Shown here piece by piece: positions 25,802-34,669 of a DNA stretch of 39,544 nucleotides. The number at the start of each line of letters is the position of its first letter. The first letter of the stretch is position 1. Position numbers and translations under genes: made by a program. Under the pieces are notes generated by a model. It was not told the DNA's origin and ran no database searches. It worked only from the letters and a program-made list of their open reading frames with translations. The DNA is from Actinomycetales bacterium JB111 (lineage in GTDB: Bacteria > Actinomycetota > Actinomycetes > Actinomycetales > Actinomycetaceae), in NCBI GenBank assembly GCA_900163555.1, contig FUHX01000056.1, positions 1 to 39,544 on the forward strand, given 5' to 3'.

Positions 25802-26425
25802 AGATTCCGCAGCACCGACGCCGCCGACAGCCCGACCGAGGCCGCAGGCGCCGAGACGACCGACGGCCGTACCCCCGGCGAGGGCAGCAGCCGACCGGGC
25901 GTGACCCCGAAGAAGGGCCGCCCGACGACGACTCGCGCCGAGGCCGAGGAGCGCAACCGCCGGCCGCTCGTCTACGACCGGAAGACCGCGCGCCGGGTCA
26001 ACAAGTCGGAGCGGCAAAAGATGTACTCCCTCCAGCAGGAGGCCATGCGGACCGGCGAGGAGAAGTACCTCCCGCAGCGCGACCGCGGCCCGGTCCGGCG
26101 GGACGCCCGCAACTGGATCGACTCCCGCTTCCTCCCGTCGCAGGTCTTCCTGCCGGGCGCGTTCGTCATCATGATCGGCATGCTCATCGTGGGTCGGTGG
26201 CTGCCCGGCATGGAGGGCTACGTGGTTCTCGCGATGTACCTCATGCTGCTGCTCGCGATCGTCGTCTCGGCGATCGCCGTCCACGTCATGAAGCGTCAGC
26301 TGATCGCCAAGCACGGCGCCGGCAACGTCCGCGGCGTCGTCTGGTACTCGTTCATCCGGTCGATGTACCCGCGCTTCCTCCGCCAGCCGAAGCCGCAGGT
26401 GAAGGTCGGCGGCGAGCCGCGCTGA
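25799..26425 (+). CDS. DUF3043-family membrane protein
   Basis: A 208-residue actinobacteria-specific protein of unknown function. Residues 1-60 are disordered and charged. A conserved cytoplasmic segment (KKGRPTTTRAEAEERNRRPL, KTARRVNKSERQKMY, YLPQRDRGPVRRDARNWIDSR) is the DUF3043 signature. It is followed by two membrane helices at about 117-135 and 141-162, then a basic C-terminus (FIRSMYPRFLRQPKPQVKVG). The GTG start is defined by the leaderless -10. It converges on pyrD with a 39-bp gap. No catalytic motif is seen. Confidence 0.88.
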   Translation: MRFRSTDAADSPTEAAGAETTDGRTPGEGSSRPGVTPKKGRPTTTRAEAEERNRRPLVYDRKTARRVNKSERQKMYSLQQEAMRTGEEKYLPQRDRGPVRRDARNWIDSRFLPSQVFLPGAFVIMIGMLIVGRWLPGMEGYVVLAMYLMLLLAIVVSAIAVHVMKRQLIAKHGAGNVRGVVWYSFIRSMYPRFLRQPKPQVKVGGEPR

Positions 26426-26464
26426 GCGGTCCGCTCCGAGCGGTCACCCGGGTCCGGACGCGCG

Positions 26465-27502
26465 CTAGCGCACCAGCCGCGAGAGCCTGCCGGGCAGCGA
26501 CGGGCCGCGCGTGACGAACCCCGAGTAGACCTGCAGCAGGTCGGCGCCGGCATCCAGCATGTCCCGCGCGTCGTCGAGGGACGAGATCCCGCCGACGCCG
26601 ATGATCGTGCGGCCCTGGCCGAGCCCGTCGCGCAGCCGACGGACGACCTCACGCGAGCGCGTCGTGAGCGGCGCGCCCGAGACGCCGCCGGCGCCGAGGT
26701 CGTGGTCGATCGTCGTGTTCGTGGCGACGACGCCCGCGAGGTCCAGCTCGACGGCGAGGGCCGCGACCGCGTCGACGTCGTCGTCGGCCAGGTCCGGCGC
26801 GATCTTCACGAACAGGGGAATGCGGCGGTGGGCCGCGCGGTCGGCCACCGCCTGCACCTCGGCGAGGATCGGCCGCAGCGAGTCCACCGACTGCAGGCTG
26901 CGCAGCCCCGGCGTGTTCGGCGAGGACACGTTGACGACGAGGTAGTCGGCCCAGCGCGCGAGGACGCGCGCGGAGTGCGCGTAGTCGGCCACGGCGTCCT
27001 TCACCGGCGTCACCTTGGACTTGCCGATGTTCGCCCCGACGACGACGGCGCGCCCACGCCGGGTCGAGCGCAGCTCGCGCAGCCGGGCGGCCAGGTCGTC
27101 CGCGCCGGAGTTGTTGAACCCCATCGCGTTGCGCAGGCCGTCTATCTCGGGGTGCCGCCACGCGCGGGGACGGTCGTTGCCCGGCTGGGGCCGCGCCGTC
27201 ACGGTGCCGACCTCGACGAAGCCGAAGCCGAGCGCGTCCATCCCGAGGATCGCGGTGCCGTTCTTGTCCATGCCGGCCGCCAGGCCGACGATCGACGGCA
27301 GCTGCCGGGCGAACGGCCCGTGCGGGGCCGGGGCGACGGGGACGGCCGGTCGGCGGCCGACGGTCGCGCGCAGGAGGCGCCGCGTCGGTTCGAAGCGCCC
27401 GGCCCATCCGATGGCCCGGACCGCGAGGACGTGGGCGTCCTCCGCGTCGATGCGGGAGATCAGGCTTCGGTACAGGGCGGGATAGATCGCGTCGGCGGGC
27501 AC
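26465..27502 (-). CDS. pyrD: dihydroorotate dehydrogenase (quinone), class 2
   Basis: Oxidises dihydroorotate to orotate with electrons passed to the quinone pool, linking pyrimidine synthesis to the respiratory chain. The 345-residue length and an N-terminal amphipathic extension (AIYPALYRSLISRIDAEDAH) identify the membrane-associated class 2 enzyme. FMN-site motifs are AAGMDKNG, FVEVGTVT, RNAMGFNN and GVGGISS. The catalytic serine lies in NVSSPNTPG (about 191-199), in place of the Cys of class 1. GTG 27502 is preceded by TATCCT with an 8-nt gap (leaderless or nearly so). Divergent from pepA; no other pyr genes nearby. Confidence 0.96.
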   Translation of the reverse strand: MPADAIYPALYRSLISRIDAEDAHVLAVRAIGWAGRFEPTRRLLRATVGRRPAVPVAPAPHGPFARQLPSIVGLAAGMDKNGTAILGMDALGFGFVEVGTVTARPQPGNDRPRAWRHPEIDGLRNAMGFNNSGADDLAARLRELRSTRRGRAVVVGANIGKSKVTPVKDAVADYAHSARVLARWADYLVVNVSSPNTPGLRSLQSVDSLRPILAEVQAVADRAAHRRIPLFVKIAPDLADDDVDAVAALAVELDLAGVVATNTTIDHDLGAGGVSGAPLTTRSREVVRRLRDGLGQGRTIIGVGGISSLDDARDMLDAGADLLQVYSGFVTRGPSLPGRLSRLVR

Positions 27503-27510
27503 GAGCCCCG

Positions 27511-27516
27511 AGGATA
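27511..27516 (-). promoter_or_regulatory. -10 site for pyrD
   Basis: TATCCT on the minus strand, 8 nt before GTG 27502; no ribosome-binding site between them. Confidence 0.5.
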
Positions 27517-27548
27517 CGGTGCCGGTCGGCAGGCCGACGGATTCGTCC

Positions 27549-27563
27549 TACCCTTGAGGGGTG
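27549..27563 (+). promoter_or_regulatory. leaderless promoter for pepA
   Basis: TACCCT at 27549-27554, exactly 6 nt before GTG 27561. The pyrD and pepA promoters share a 58-bp gap. Confidence 0.6.
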
Positions 27564-29024
27564 ACAGATCTGAGCCTCAGCACCGCATCCGCCACCTCGA
27601 TCCGCGCCGACGTCCTCGTCCTGGGCGTCGCGGCCACCGATTCCGGCCCCGTCCTGCTCGGCGCCGACTCGCTCGGCCGGCACGTCGGCGAGCTCGCCGA
27701 CCGGCTGGAGGCGCTCGGCGTCACCGGCGCCGCCGACCAGGTCGTTCGCGTCCCCGCCCCGGCGAAGTGGTCGGCGTCCACGGTCGTCCTCACCGGGTTC
27801 GGCGACCTGTCCGAGCAGAGCGCCGAGGCGCTGCGACGCGCCGCCGGCGCCGCCGCCCGTTCGCTCGGGGGCGTCGCCCACGCCGCGTTCGCGCTGCCGG
27901 CATCGACACCGGCCGAGGCCGGCGCCGTCGCCGAGGGCGTCCTGCTCGGCGCGTTCTCGGTCGGCAGCTACCACTCGTCCCCCACCGCTCCGCTCGCCAC
28001 CGCGACCGTCGTCGGCGGCAAGGGCAAGGAGATCGCGGCGGCGGTGAGCCGCGCGGCGACCGTCGCGGCCGCCGTCAACGGCACCCGCGAGCTGGTCAAC
28101 CTCTCCCCCGGCGAGCTCTTCCCCGAGTCGTTCGCGGACCGCGCGAAGGCGCTGGCGAAGAAGACCGGCGTCAAGGTCGAGGTCCTCGACGAGGCCGCGC
28201 TGACGGCCGGCGGCTACGGCGGCCTGGTCGGCGTCGGGAAGGGGTCCCCCCGCGGCCCGCGGCTCGTCACCCTCACCTACAAGCCGCGCAGGGCGGCCGG
28301 CCACTACGCGCTCGTCGGGAAGGGCATCACGTTCGACTCCGGCGGCCTGTCGCTCAAGCCGCCGAAGAGCATGGAGACCATGAAGTCGGACATGGCGGGG
28401 GCCGCCGCGGTCCTGCACACCGTGCTCGCCGCCGCCGAGCTCGGGCTGCCGGTCGCCGTCACCGGCTTCCTCGCGCTCGCCGAGAACATGCCGTCCGGGA
28501 CCGCGCAGCGCCCGTCCGACGTCCTCACCCAGCGCGACGGCACGACCGTCGAGGTGACCAACACCGACGCCGAGGGTCGCCTCGTGCTCGCCGACGCCCT
28601 CGCGGACGCGGTCGCCCTATCCCCCGACGCCGTCGTGGACATCGCGACCCTCACCGGCGCGCAGGTGGTCGCCCTCGGCGACCGCACCGCCGGGATCATG
28701 GGCACGGACTCGGCGCGGGCGGACGTCGTCGCGGCCGCGGACGACGCGGGCGAGGACGCCTGGGCGATGCCCCTGCCCGCCGAGCTCCTCGACGGGCTCA
28801 AGTCCCCTGTGGCCGACCTGAAGAACTCCGGCGACCGCGCGGGCGGCATGCTCCGCGCGGGCGTGTTCCTCCAGCAGTTCGTCGGGGAGACCGAGTGGGC
28901 CCACGTCGACATCGCCGGCCCCAGCTACAACGAGCACGGCGCCTACGGCTACACGCACGCCGGCGGCACCGGGTTCGGCGTGCGCACCCTGCTCACCTAC
29001 CTCGAGCAGCGGTCCGCCGTGTAG
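27561..29024 (+). CDS. pepA: leucyl aminopeptidase (M17)
   Basis: Cytoplasmic di-metal aminopeptidase, 487 residues. The C-terminal catalytic domain has VGKGITFDSGG with metal-binding K254 and D259, MKSDMAGAA, and the family signature NTDAEGRL at 334-341 (D336 and E338 bind metal, R340 catalytic). The N-terminal regulatory macro-like domain (residues 1 to about 165) is more variable, as usual. The last segment GTGFGVRTLLTYLE is typical. The start is fixed by the leaderless -10. It is followed by a strong hairpin, so it is a single-gene unit. Confidence 0.96.
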   Translation: MTDLSLSTASATSIRADVLVLGVAATDSGPVLLGADSLGRHVGELADRLEALGVTGAADQVVRVPAPAKWSASTVVLTGFGDLSEQSAEALRRAAGAAARSLGGVAHAAFALPASTPAEAGAVAEGVLLGAFSVGSYHSSPTAPLATATVVGGKGKEIAAAVSRAATVAAAVNGTRELVNLSPGELFPESFADRAKALAKKTGVKVEVLDEAALTAGGYGGLVGVGKGSPRGPRLVTLTYKPRRAAGHYALVGKGITFDSGGLSLKPPKSMETMKSDMAGAAAVLHTVLAAAELGLPVAVTGFLALAENMPSGTAQRPSDVLTQRDGTTVEVTNTDAEGRLVLADALADAVALSPDAVVDIATLTGAQVVALGDRTAGIMGTDSARADVVAAADDAGEDAWAMPLPAELLDGLKSPVADLKNSGDRAGGMLRAGVFLQQFVGETEWAHVDIAGPSYNEHGAYGYTHAGGTGFGVRTLLTYLEQRSAV

Positions 29025-29063
29025 TGCGCGGCGACCAGGACGTTCCGCACGACGCAATCGTGC

Positions 29064-29111
29064 CGCGCGTCTCGCAACCGACCGACCCCCGTGTGTCGGT
29101 TGCGGCGCGCG
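29064..29111 (+). terminator. terminator after pepA
   Basis: CGCAACCGAC (29073-29082) pairs with GTCGGTTGCG (29095-29104), with outer CGCGCG/CGCGCG pairing (29064-29069 with 29106-29111). It lies 40 nt past the pepA stop and 68 nt before lpd. TACGGT at 29114-29119 just after it is a -10 candidate for lpd. Confidence 0.7.
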
Positions 29112-29178
29112 ACTACGGTTGAATAGAGACATCGCGGTCCCGACCGGCGACCGCTGAGCCTTCGGCAAGGAGAGGCAC

Positions 29179-30555
29179 GTGGCAGACCAGCAGTACGACA
29201 TCGTCATCCTCGGCGCAGGGAGCGGGGGTTACGCAGCAGCACTGCGCGGAGCCCAGCTCGGTCTGAGCGTCGCGCTCGTCGAGGCGGACAAGCTCGGAGG
29301 CACCTGCCTCCACCGTGGGTGCATCCCCACGAAGGCTCTCCTCCACGCCGCCGAGGTGGCCGACGAGATCCGCCACTCGGCCGGCATCGGCGTCAAGGCG
29401 ACCCTCGAGGGCATCGACATGCCAGGCGTCAACTCCTACCGCGACGGCGTGATCGGCAAGTTGTACAAGGGTCTGCAGGGCCTCGTCTCCGCCGCCTCCA
29501 TCGAGTACGTCACCGGCTGGGGCAGGCTCGTCGCCCCGAACACGGTCGAGGTCGACGGTCGCCGCCTCGTCGGGCGCAACGTCATCCTCGCCTCGGGCTC
29601 CTACTCGAAGTCGATCCCGGGCCTCGACATCACGGGCCGCGTCATCGCCTCCGAGCAGGCGCTCCAGCTCGACCACGTCCCGAGCTCCGTCGTGGTGCTC
29701 GGCGGCGGCGTCATCGGCGTCGAGTTCGCCTCCGTGTGGAAGTCCTTCGGCGCGGACGTCACCATCATCGAGGGTCTGCCGAACCTGGTCCCGAACGAGG
29801 ACCCGGTCGTCTCCAAGGCCGTCGAGCGCGCCTTCCGCAAGCGGAAGATCGCCTTCCACACCGGCGCCCGCTTCTCGGGCGTCACCCAGACCGACTCCGG
29901 CGTCACCGTCAGCACCGAGGACGGCAAGTCGATCGATGCCGAGTACCTGCTCGTCGCCGTCGGCCGTGGTCCCGCAACCGCCAACCTCGGCTACGAGGAG
30001 CAGGGCGTGGCCATGGATCGCGGCTTCGTCCTCACGAACGAGCGCCTCGCGACCAACGTCCCCGGCATCTACGCGGTCGGCGACATCGTCCCCGGCCTGC
30101 AGCTCGCGCACCGCGGCTTCCAGCAGGGCATCTTCGTGGCCGAGGAGATCGCCGGGCTGAACCCGGTGGTCGTCCCCGAGTCCGGCATCCCGCGCGTCAC
30201 GTACTGCGAGCCGGAGGTGGCCTCGGTCGGCCTCACGCAGCCGCAGGCGGAGGAGAAGTACGGCAAGGACTCGGTCGAGACCGTCGACTTCAACCTGGCC
30301 GGCAACGGCAAGTCCCAGATCCTCGGCACGACCGGCTTCATCAAGCTGGTCCGCGAGAAGGACGGCCCGATCGTCGGGTTCCACGCCGTGGGAACCCGCG
30401 TCGGCGAGCTCGTCAACGAGGGCCAGCTCGCCGTGAACTGGGAGGCGTACCCCGAGGACCTCGCCTCCCTCATCCACGCTCACCCGACCCAGAACGAGGC
30501 CGTCGGCGAGGCAGCGCTCGCGCTGGCCGGCAAGCCGCTCCACTCTCACAACTGA
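29179..30555 (+). CDS. lpdA: dihydrolipoyl dehydrogenase (E3)
   Basis: Flavoenzyme that reoxidises dihydrolipoyl groups of 2-oxo acid dehydrogenase complexes with NAD. The 458-residue protein has the FAD motif GAGSGGY (12-18), the redox disulfide C43/C48 in [16 protein letters not shown], the NAD motif [11 protein letters not shown], the FAD motif YAVGDIVPG, and the catalytic base H435 with E440 in [11 protein letters not shown] 29179 follows AAGGAGAGG. The E2 gene begins 28 bp downstream, so the two are an operon supplying E3 and E2. No E1 gene is present in the window. Confidence 0.97.
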   Translation: MADQQYDIVILGAGSGGYAAALRGAQLGLSVALVEADKLGGTCLHRGCIPTKALLHAAEVADEIRHSAGIGVKATLEGIDMPGVNSYRDGVIGKLYKGLQGLVSAASIEYVTGWGRLVAPNTVEVDGRRLVGRNVILASGSYSKSIPGLDITGRVIASEQALQLDHVPSSVVVLGGGVIGVEFASVWKSFGADVTIIEGLPNLVPNEDPVVSKAVERAFRKRKIAFHTGARFSGVTQTDSGVTVSTEDGKSIDAEYLLVAVGRGPATANLGYEEQGVAMDRGFVLTNERLATNVPGIYAVGDIVPGLQLAHRGFQQGIFVAEEIAGLNPVVVPESGIPRVTYCEPEVASVGLTQPQAEEKYGKDSVETVDFNLAGNGKSQILGTTGFIKLVREKDGPIVGFHAVGTRVGELVNEGQLAVNWEAYPEDLASLIHAHPTQNEAVGEAALALAGKPLHSHN

Positions 30556-30583
30556 GGGCCCGCCCAAGGAGGATGGACGAAAG

Positions 30584-32371
30584 ATGTCTGAAGCCGTAAA
30601 GATGCCCGCCCTCGGCGAGTCGGTCACGGAGGGCACGGTCACCCAGTGGCTCAAGGCCGTCGGTGACTCGATCGAGGTCGACGAACCGCTGCTCGAGGTC
30701 TCCACCGACAAGGTCGACACCGAGGTGCCCTCGCCCGTGGCCGGGGTCATCGAGAAGATCCTGGTCGAGGAGGACGAGACCGTCGAGGTCGGCACCGACC
30801 TCGTGCTGATCGGAGATGGTTCCGGCGGCGGAGAGTCCGACTCGGCGCCCGCGGCCGAGGCCGCACCCGCCGAGGAGGAGGCGCCGGCCGAGGAGTCCGC
30901 CGAGGAGGCTCCGGCTGAGCAGGAGGCTCCGGCAGCCGAGCAGGCTGAGGAGGCTCCCGCCGAGGAGGCACCGGCGGCGCCGGCGGCCGAGTCCTCCGGA
31001 GGCGGCCAGGACGTCACGATGCCGGCGCTCGGCGAGTCCGTCACCGAGGGCACGGTCACCCAGTGGCTCAAGGCCGTCGGCGACGAGGTCGCCGAGGACG
31101 AGCCGCTGCTCGAGGTCTCGACCGACAAGGTCGACACCGAGGTGCCCTCGCCGTTCTCCGGCACGCTCACCGAGATCCTCGTCCCCGAGGACGAGACGGT
31201 CGAGGTCGGCACGGTTCTCGCGCGCATCGGCGGCGGCGCCCCCGCCGCCGAGGCGGCGCCGAAGGCGGAGGCCAAGCCCGAGGCAAAGCCGGAACCGGCG
31301 CCCGAGCCGAAGTCCGAGGCAAAGCCGGAACCGGCGCCCGAGCCGAAGGCGGAGCCCAAGCCCGAGCCGAAGCCCGAGCCCACGCCCGCACCGGCACCCG
31401 CCGCCGCCCCGTCGGCCGAGGCGGCCGCTGAGGTCGAGGGCGCGTCGTCCTACGTCACGCCGCTCGTCCGCAAGCTGGCCCGGGACCTCGGTGTCGACCT
31501 GTCGACCGTGACGGGCTCCGGCGTCGGGGGACGCGTGCGCAAGCAGGACGTCGAGGCGGCCGCCAAGCCGGCCCCGGCCCCCGCTGCGGCGGCACCCGCC
31601 GCTGCTCCCGCGGGCGCCCCGAAGGCGCCGGCGACGATCCCCGAGACGTCGTCCCTGCGCGGCACGACCGAGAAGCTCTCCCGCCTGCGGAAGGTCATCT
31701 CGGAGCGCATGGTGGAGTCCCTCCAGACCGCCGCCCAGCTCACGACCGTCATCGAGGTCGACCTCACGCGCGTCGCGGACCTCCGCGCCCGCGCCAAGGC
31801 GACCTTCCAGGCGACCGAGGGCGTCAAGCTCACCTACCTGCCGTTCCTCGTGAAGGCGGCCGCGGAGGCGCTCAAGGCGCACCCGAAGCTCAACGCCTCC
31901 ATCGACGGCGACCAGGTGGTCTACCACGGCTCCGAGAACATCGGCATCGCAGTCGACACGGAGCGCGGCCTCGTGGTCCCGGTGATCAAGAACGCCGGAG
32001 ACCTCACGCTCGGCGGCATCGCCAAGCAGATCGCCGACCTTGCCAACCGCACCCGGACCAACAAGGTCTCCCCCGACGACCTGTCGGGCGCGACCTTCAC
32101 GGTCACGAACACCGGCTCGGGCGGCGCACTGTTCGACACCCCGATCTTCAGCCAGCCGCAGGTCGGCATCCTGGGGACCGGCACGATCACGCGCAAGCCG
32201 GTCGTGGTGCCGGACGCGGACGGCAACGAGACCATCGGCATCCGCTCGATGATGTACCTCGCGATCAGCTACGACCACCGCCTGGTGGACGGCGCCGACG
32301 CGGCCCGCTTCCTCCAGACGATCAAGGCACGCGTCGAGGAGGGCGCCTTCGAGGCCGAGCTCGGCCTCTGA
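30584..32371 (+). CDS. sucB: 2-oxo acid dehydrogenase E2 (dihydrolipoyl acyltransferase) with two lipoyl domains
   Basis: Core acyltransferase of a pyruvate or 2-oxoglutarate dehydrogenase complex, 595 residues. Domain order: lipoyl domain 1 (2-77, lipoyl-lysine K43 in STDKVDTE), an Ala/Glu/Pro linker, lipoyl domain 2 (about 142-215, K182), a Pro/Lys/Glu linker (about 222-272), a peripheral-subunit-binding domain (about 290-327, [20 protein letters not shown]), an Ala/Pro linker, and the catalytic domain ending in [15 protein letters not shown] with H565 and D569. ATG 30584 follows AAGGAGGA. The two lipoyl domains are near-identical. Its lysines are the natural substrates for the LipB-LipA protein encoded just downstream. 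Actinobacteria use one such E2 (often annotated sucB or dlaT) for pyruvate dehydrogenase, so complex assignment is open. Confidence 0.94.
   Translation: MSEAVKMPALGESVTEGTVTQWLKAVGDSIEVDEPLLEVSTDKVDTEVPSPVAGVIEKILVEEDETVEVGTDLVLIGDGSGGGESDSAPAAEAAPAEEEAPAEESAEEAPAEQEAPAAEQAEEAPAEEAPAAPAAESSGGGQDVTMPALGESVTEGTVTQWLKAVGDEVAEDEPLLEVSTDKVDTEVPSPFSGTLTEILVPEDETVEVGTVLARIGGGAPAAEAAPKAEAKPEAKPEPAPEPKSEAKPEPAPEPKAEPKPEPKPEPTPAPAPAAAPSAEAAAEVEGASSYVTPLVRKLARDLGVDLSTVTGSGVGGRVRKQDVEAAAKPAPAPAAAAPAAAPAGAPKAPATIPETSSLRGTTEKLSRLRKVISERMVESLQTAAQLTTVIEVDLTRVADLRARAKATFQATEGVKLTYLPFLVKAAAEALKAHPKLNASIDGDQVVYHGSENIGIAVDTERGLVVPVIKNAGDLTLGGIAKQIADLANRTRTNKVSPDDLSGATFTVTNTGSGGALFDTPIFSQPQVGILGTGTITRKPVVVPDADGNETIGIRSMMYLAISYDHRLVDGADAARFLQTIKARVEEGAFEAELGL
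30629..31080 (+). repeat. internal duplication encoding the two lipoyl domains of E2
   Basis: Segments 30629-30663 and 31046-31080 are identical over 35 nt, and the segment around each lipoyl-lysine codon (from 30704 and 31121) is also nearly identical; both pairs are offset by exactly 417 nt (139 codons). This indicates recent duplication or gene conversion and a site prone to deletion. Confidence 0.85.
31280..31348 (+). repeat. 36-nt tandem repeat in the E2 linker
   Basis: A 33-nt segment at 31280-31312 recurs exactly at 31316-31348. It encodes the [11 protein letters not shown] linker repeats. Confidence 0.85.
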
Positions 32372-32407
32372 GCGACTCCCGCGCGACGGGCTCGCCGCCC
32401 ACGCGCG

Positions 32408-32452
32408 ACGGTCCGGCCCCGACACCCCCAGCGGGTGTCGGGGCCGGACCGT
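32408..32452 (+). terminator. intrinsic terminator after the lpd-E2 operon
   Basis: A perfect 20-bp stem (32408-32427 with 32433-32452), loop CCAGC, followed by GTTTGTGGTT. It is the most classical terminator in the window, 36 nt past the E2 stop. Confidence 0.9.
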
Positions 32453-32580
32453 TTGTGGTTGGTGGGCGCGTTCACCCAGGTCACGCGTGCTGCCGCCGGC
32501 GGGGTCGCTTTGCCTGATGCGAGCCGGCGGATACCCCTCCCGGGGTACGAGACGGGAACGGGCCGACGCCGGACGCGGGT

Positions 32581-32595
32581 TAGCATCGGTGCATG
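32581..32595 (+). promoter_or_regulatory. leaderless promoter for the lipB-lipA fusion gene
   Basis: TAGCAT at 32581-32586, exactly 6 nt before ATG 32593, no ribosome-binding site. It shows the fusion is transcribed independently of lpd-E2. Confidence 0.65.
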
Positions 32596-34656
32596 GACCT
32601 GCGTCGCGTCAGTCTCGGTGAGAGCCGCATCGATTACCAGGACGGATGGGACCTGCAGCGGTCCGTCCACGCGGAGGTGGTGGCCGGGACCGCCCGGGAC
32701 ACGCTGCTCGTCCTCGAGCACGAGCCCGTGTACACGGCGGGCAAGCGCACCGCCCGTTCCGACCGGCCGATCGACGGCAGCGCGGTCATCGACGTCGACC
32801 GGGGCGGCCGCATCACGTGGCACGGGCCCGGCCAGATCGTCGTCTACCCGATCGTCAGGCTCGGGGAACCCGTCGACGTCGTCGCCTACGTCCGCGCGCT
32901 CGAGGATGCCGTCATCGACACGTGCGCCCGCCTCGGGCTGGCGACTACCCGCGTGCCCGGGCGCACCGGCGTGTGGGTCCCCGGGGACGAGAACGGGCCG
33001 GACCGCAAGATCTGCGCCATCGGCGTGCGGGTGGCGAAGTCCGTCTCGATGCACGGCATCGCGCTGAACGTGGACCCGGACCTCACCGCCTACGACCGCA
33101 TCGTCCCCTGCGGCATCTCCGACGCCGGCGTCACGTCGCTGGTCAAGGAGCTCGGCCGCGAGCTCACCCTGACCGAGGTCGCCGACGTCCTCGAGGCCGC
33201 CCTGTCCCGCCACCTGGCCCCGCTCACGCCGTCGGTCCGCCCGATCATGGACGTCACGGGACTCCCGGACGCCAAGGTCGACCGAACCTCGATCCTCGCG
33301 GACACCTCGGCGCGCCCGGCCACGCCGAGCGCCGTTGTGGCTCCCCCGGCCGACGCGTCCATCGCCGCGCCCGCGGCGGGCACGCCGTACATCGGGCTCG
33401 ACCTTGGGCTCACGGCGGCCGGCGCGCCCTCGGGTGGCGGTTGCGGATGCGGCTCTGGGGGCGGCGGTTGTGGCTGCGGCGGGCACGCGGACGACACGCC
33501 CGCCGGACATGTCGGCGCGTCGGCCATCCGCCTGGGCGACGACGCTGCTGAGAAGGCCCCGGCGTCCACAGAGGCGGCCCCGGCCGCCCAGGGCGCGAAC
33601 CCGGCCACCTCCGACGGTGAGGCCTCCTCTGCCCCGCGCTCCGCCGTCGGGGAGAAGCTGGCTCCGAACGGACGCAAGCTCCTGCGCCTGGAGAAGCGGA
33701 ACGCCGAGACCCCGATCGAGTCGAAGCCGAAGTGGATCAAGACGCGGGCGACGATGGGCCCGGAGTACAACGAGCTGAAGGATCTCGTGCACTCCAAGGG
33801 GCTGCACACGGTCTGCGAGGAGGCCGGCTGCCCGAACATCTTCGAATGCTGGGAGGACCGCGAGGCGACGTTCCTCATCGGCGGTTCCCAGTGCACGCGC
33901 CGCTGCGACTTCTGCCAGATCGACACCGGCAAGCCGGACGCGTTCGACCGCGCCGAGCCGCTGAAGGTCGCCAGCTCGGTGCGCCGCATGGGCCTGAAGT
34001 ACGCGACCATCACCGGCGTCGCGCGCGACGACCTCGACGACGGCGGCGCGTGGCTGTACGCCGAGACCGTCCGGCAGATCAAGAAGATGAACCCGGGCAC
34101 GGGCGTCGAGCTGCTCATCCCGGACTTCGACGCGAAGCCCGACCAGCTCGCCGAGGTCTTCTCCTCGCGGCCCGAGGTGCTCGCGCACAACGTCGAGACC
34201 GTGCCGCGCATCTTCCGCCGCATCCGGCCGGGCTTCCGCTACGACCGGTCGCTGTCCGTCATCAAGTCGGCCAGCGAGGACGGCTTCGTGACGAAGTCGA
34301 ACTTCATGCTCGGCATGGGCGAGACGTTCGAGGAGGTCGTCGAGGCGCTGGGCATGGTCCGTGAGGCCGGCTGCGACCTCATCACGATCAACCAGTACAT
34401 GCGCCCGTCGCTGCGCCACCACCCGGTCGAGCGCTGGGTGAAGCCGCAGGAGTTCGTCGACCTGTCGACGATCGCCGAGGAGCTCGGCTACCTCGGCGTC
34501 ATGGCCGGGCCGCTCGTGCGTTCGAGCTACCGCGCCGGCCGACTGTGGGGCCAGGCCATGCTCCGCCGCGGCGAGCAGGTGCCGGAGAACCTCATGCACC
34601 TCACCGAGGAGCGGTCCTCGCGCCAGGAGGCCTCCTCCCTGCTGTCCAGGCTCTGA
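32593..34656 (+). CDS. lipB-lipA: fused octanoyltransferase (LipB) - lipoyl synthase (LipA)
   Basis: One uninterrupted 687-codon frame carries both enzymes of lipoate biosynthesis. Residues 1 to about 225 are LipB: substrate loop [13 protein letters not shown], catalytic K139 (KICAIGVRV) and acyl-thioester C173 ([14 protein letters not shown]). Residues about 375-687 are LipA: RRLL-like start [17 protein letters not shown], auxiliary-cluster cysteines C408, C413 and C419 ([12 protein letters not shown]), radical-SAM cysteines C434, C438 and C441 (CTRRCDFC), and the terminal cluster-ligand motif RSSYRAG (643-649). The linker (about 226-374) is Ala/Pro-rich with a cysteine cluster at 284-298. 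There is no stop codon and no ATG or GTG with a ribosome-binding site near the normal LipA start. In most bacteria these are two genes. All catalytic residues are kept, so both halves look active. The substrate lipoyl domains are encoded just upstream. Confidence 0.93.
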   Translation: MDLRRVSLGESRIDYQDGWDLQRSVHAEVVAGTARDTLLVLEHEPVYTAGKRTARSDRPIDGSAVIDVDRGGRITWHGPGQIVVYPIVRLGEPVDVVAYVRALEDAVIDTCARLGLATTRVPGRTGVWVPGDENGPDRKICAIGVRVAKSVSMHGIALNVDPDLTAYDRIVPCGISDAGVTSLVKELGRELTLTEVADVLEAALSRHLAPLTPSVRPIMDVTGLPDAKVDRTSILADTSARPATPSAVVAPPADASIAAPAAGTPYIGLDLGLTAAGAPSGGGCGCGSGGGGCGCGGHADDTPAGHVGASAIRLGDDAAEKAPASTEAAPAAQGANPATSDGEASSAPRSAVGEKLAPNGRKLLRLEKRNAETPIESKPKWIKTRATMGPEYNELKDLVHSKGLHTVCEEAGCPNIFECWEDREATFLIGGSQCTRRCDFCQIDTGKPDAFDRAEPLKVASSVRRMGLKYATITGVARDDLDDGGAWLYAETVRQIKKMNPGTGVELLIPDFDAKPDQLAEVFSSRPEVLAHNVETVPRIFRRIRPGFRYDRSLSVIKSASEDGFVTKSNFMLGMGETFEEVVEALGMVREAGCDLITINQYMRPSLRHHPVERWVKPQEFVDLSTIAEELGYLGVMAGPLVRSSYRAGRLWGQAMLRRGEQVPENLMHLTEERSSRQEASSLLSRL
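33442..33486 (+). other. cysteine/glycine cluster in the LipB-LipA linker
   Basis: Codons 284-298 read [16 protein letters not shown]284, C286, C293, C295 and H298, followed by H306. Four cysteines as two CxC pairs plus histidines suggest a metal or Fe-S site not belonging to LipB or LipA. The stretch uses a run of GGT, GGA, TCT and TGT codons that are less common in the surrounding GC-ending codon pattern. Confidence 0.75.
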
Positions 34657-34669
34657 CCCGGAGGACCCC

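Noticed and set aside
23019-25802. Plus-strand 927-codon frame opposite the glycerate kinase and dipeptidase genes
   Set aside because: Low-complexity shadow frame; both minus-strand genes show ordered family motifs.
33640-33740. Separate lipA gene with an internal start
   Set aside because: No ATG or GTG with a ribosome-binding site occurs in frame near the LipA N-terminus; the nearest in-frame GTG (about 33334) is deep in the linker with no Shine-Dalgarno. Re-initiation cannot be fully excluded.
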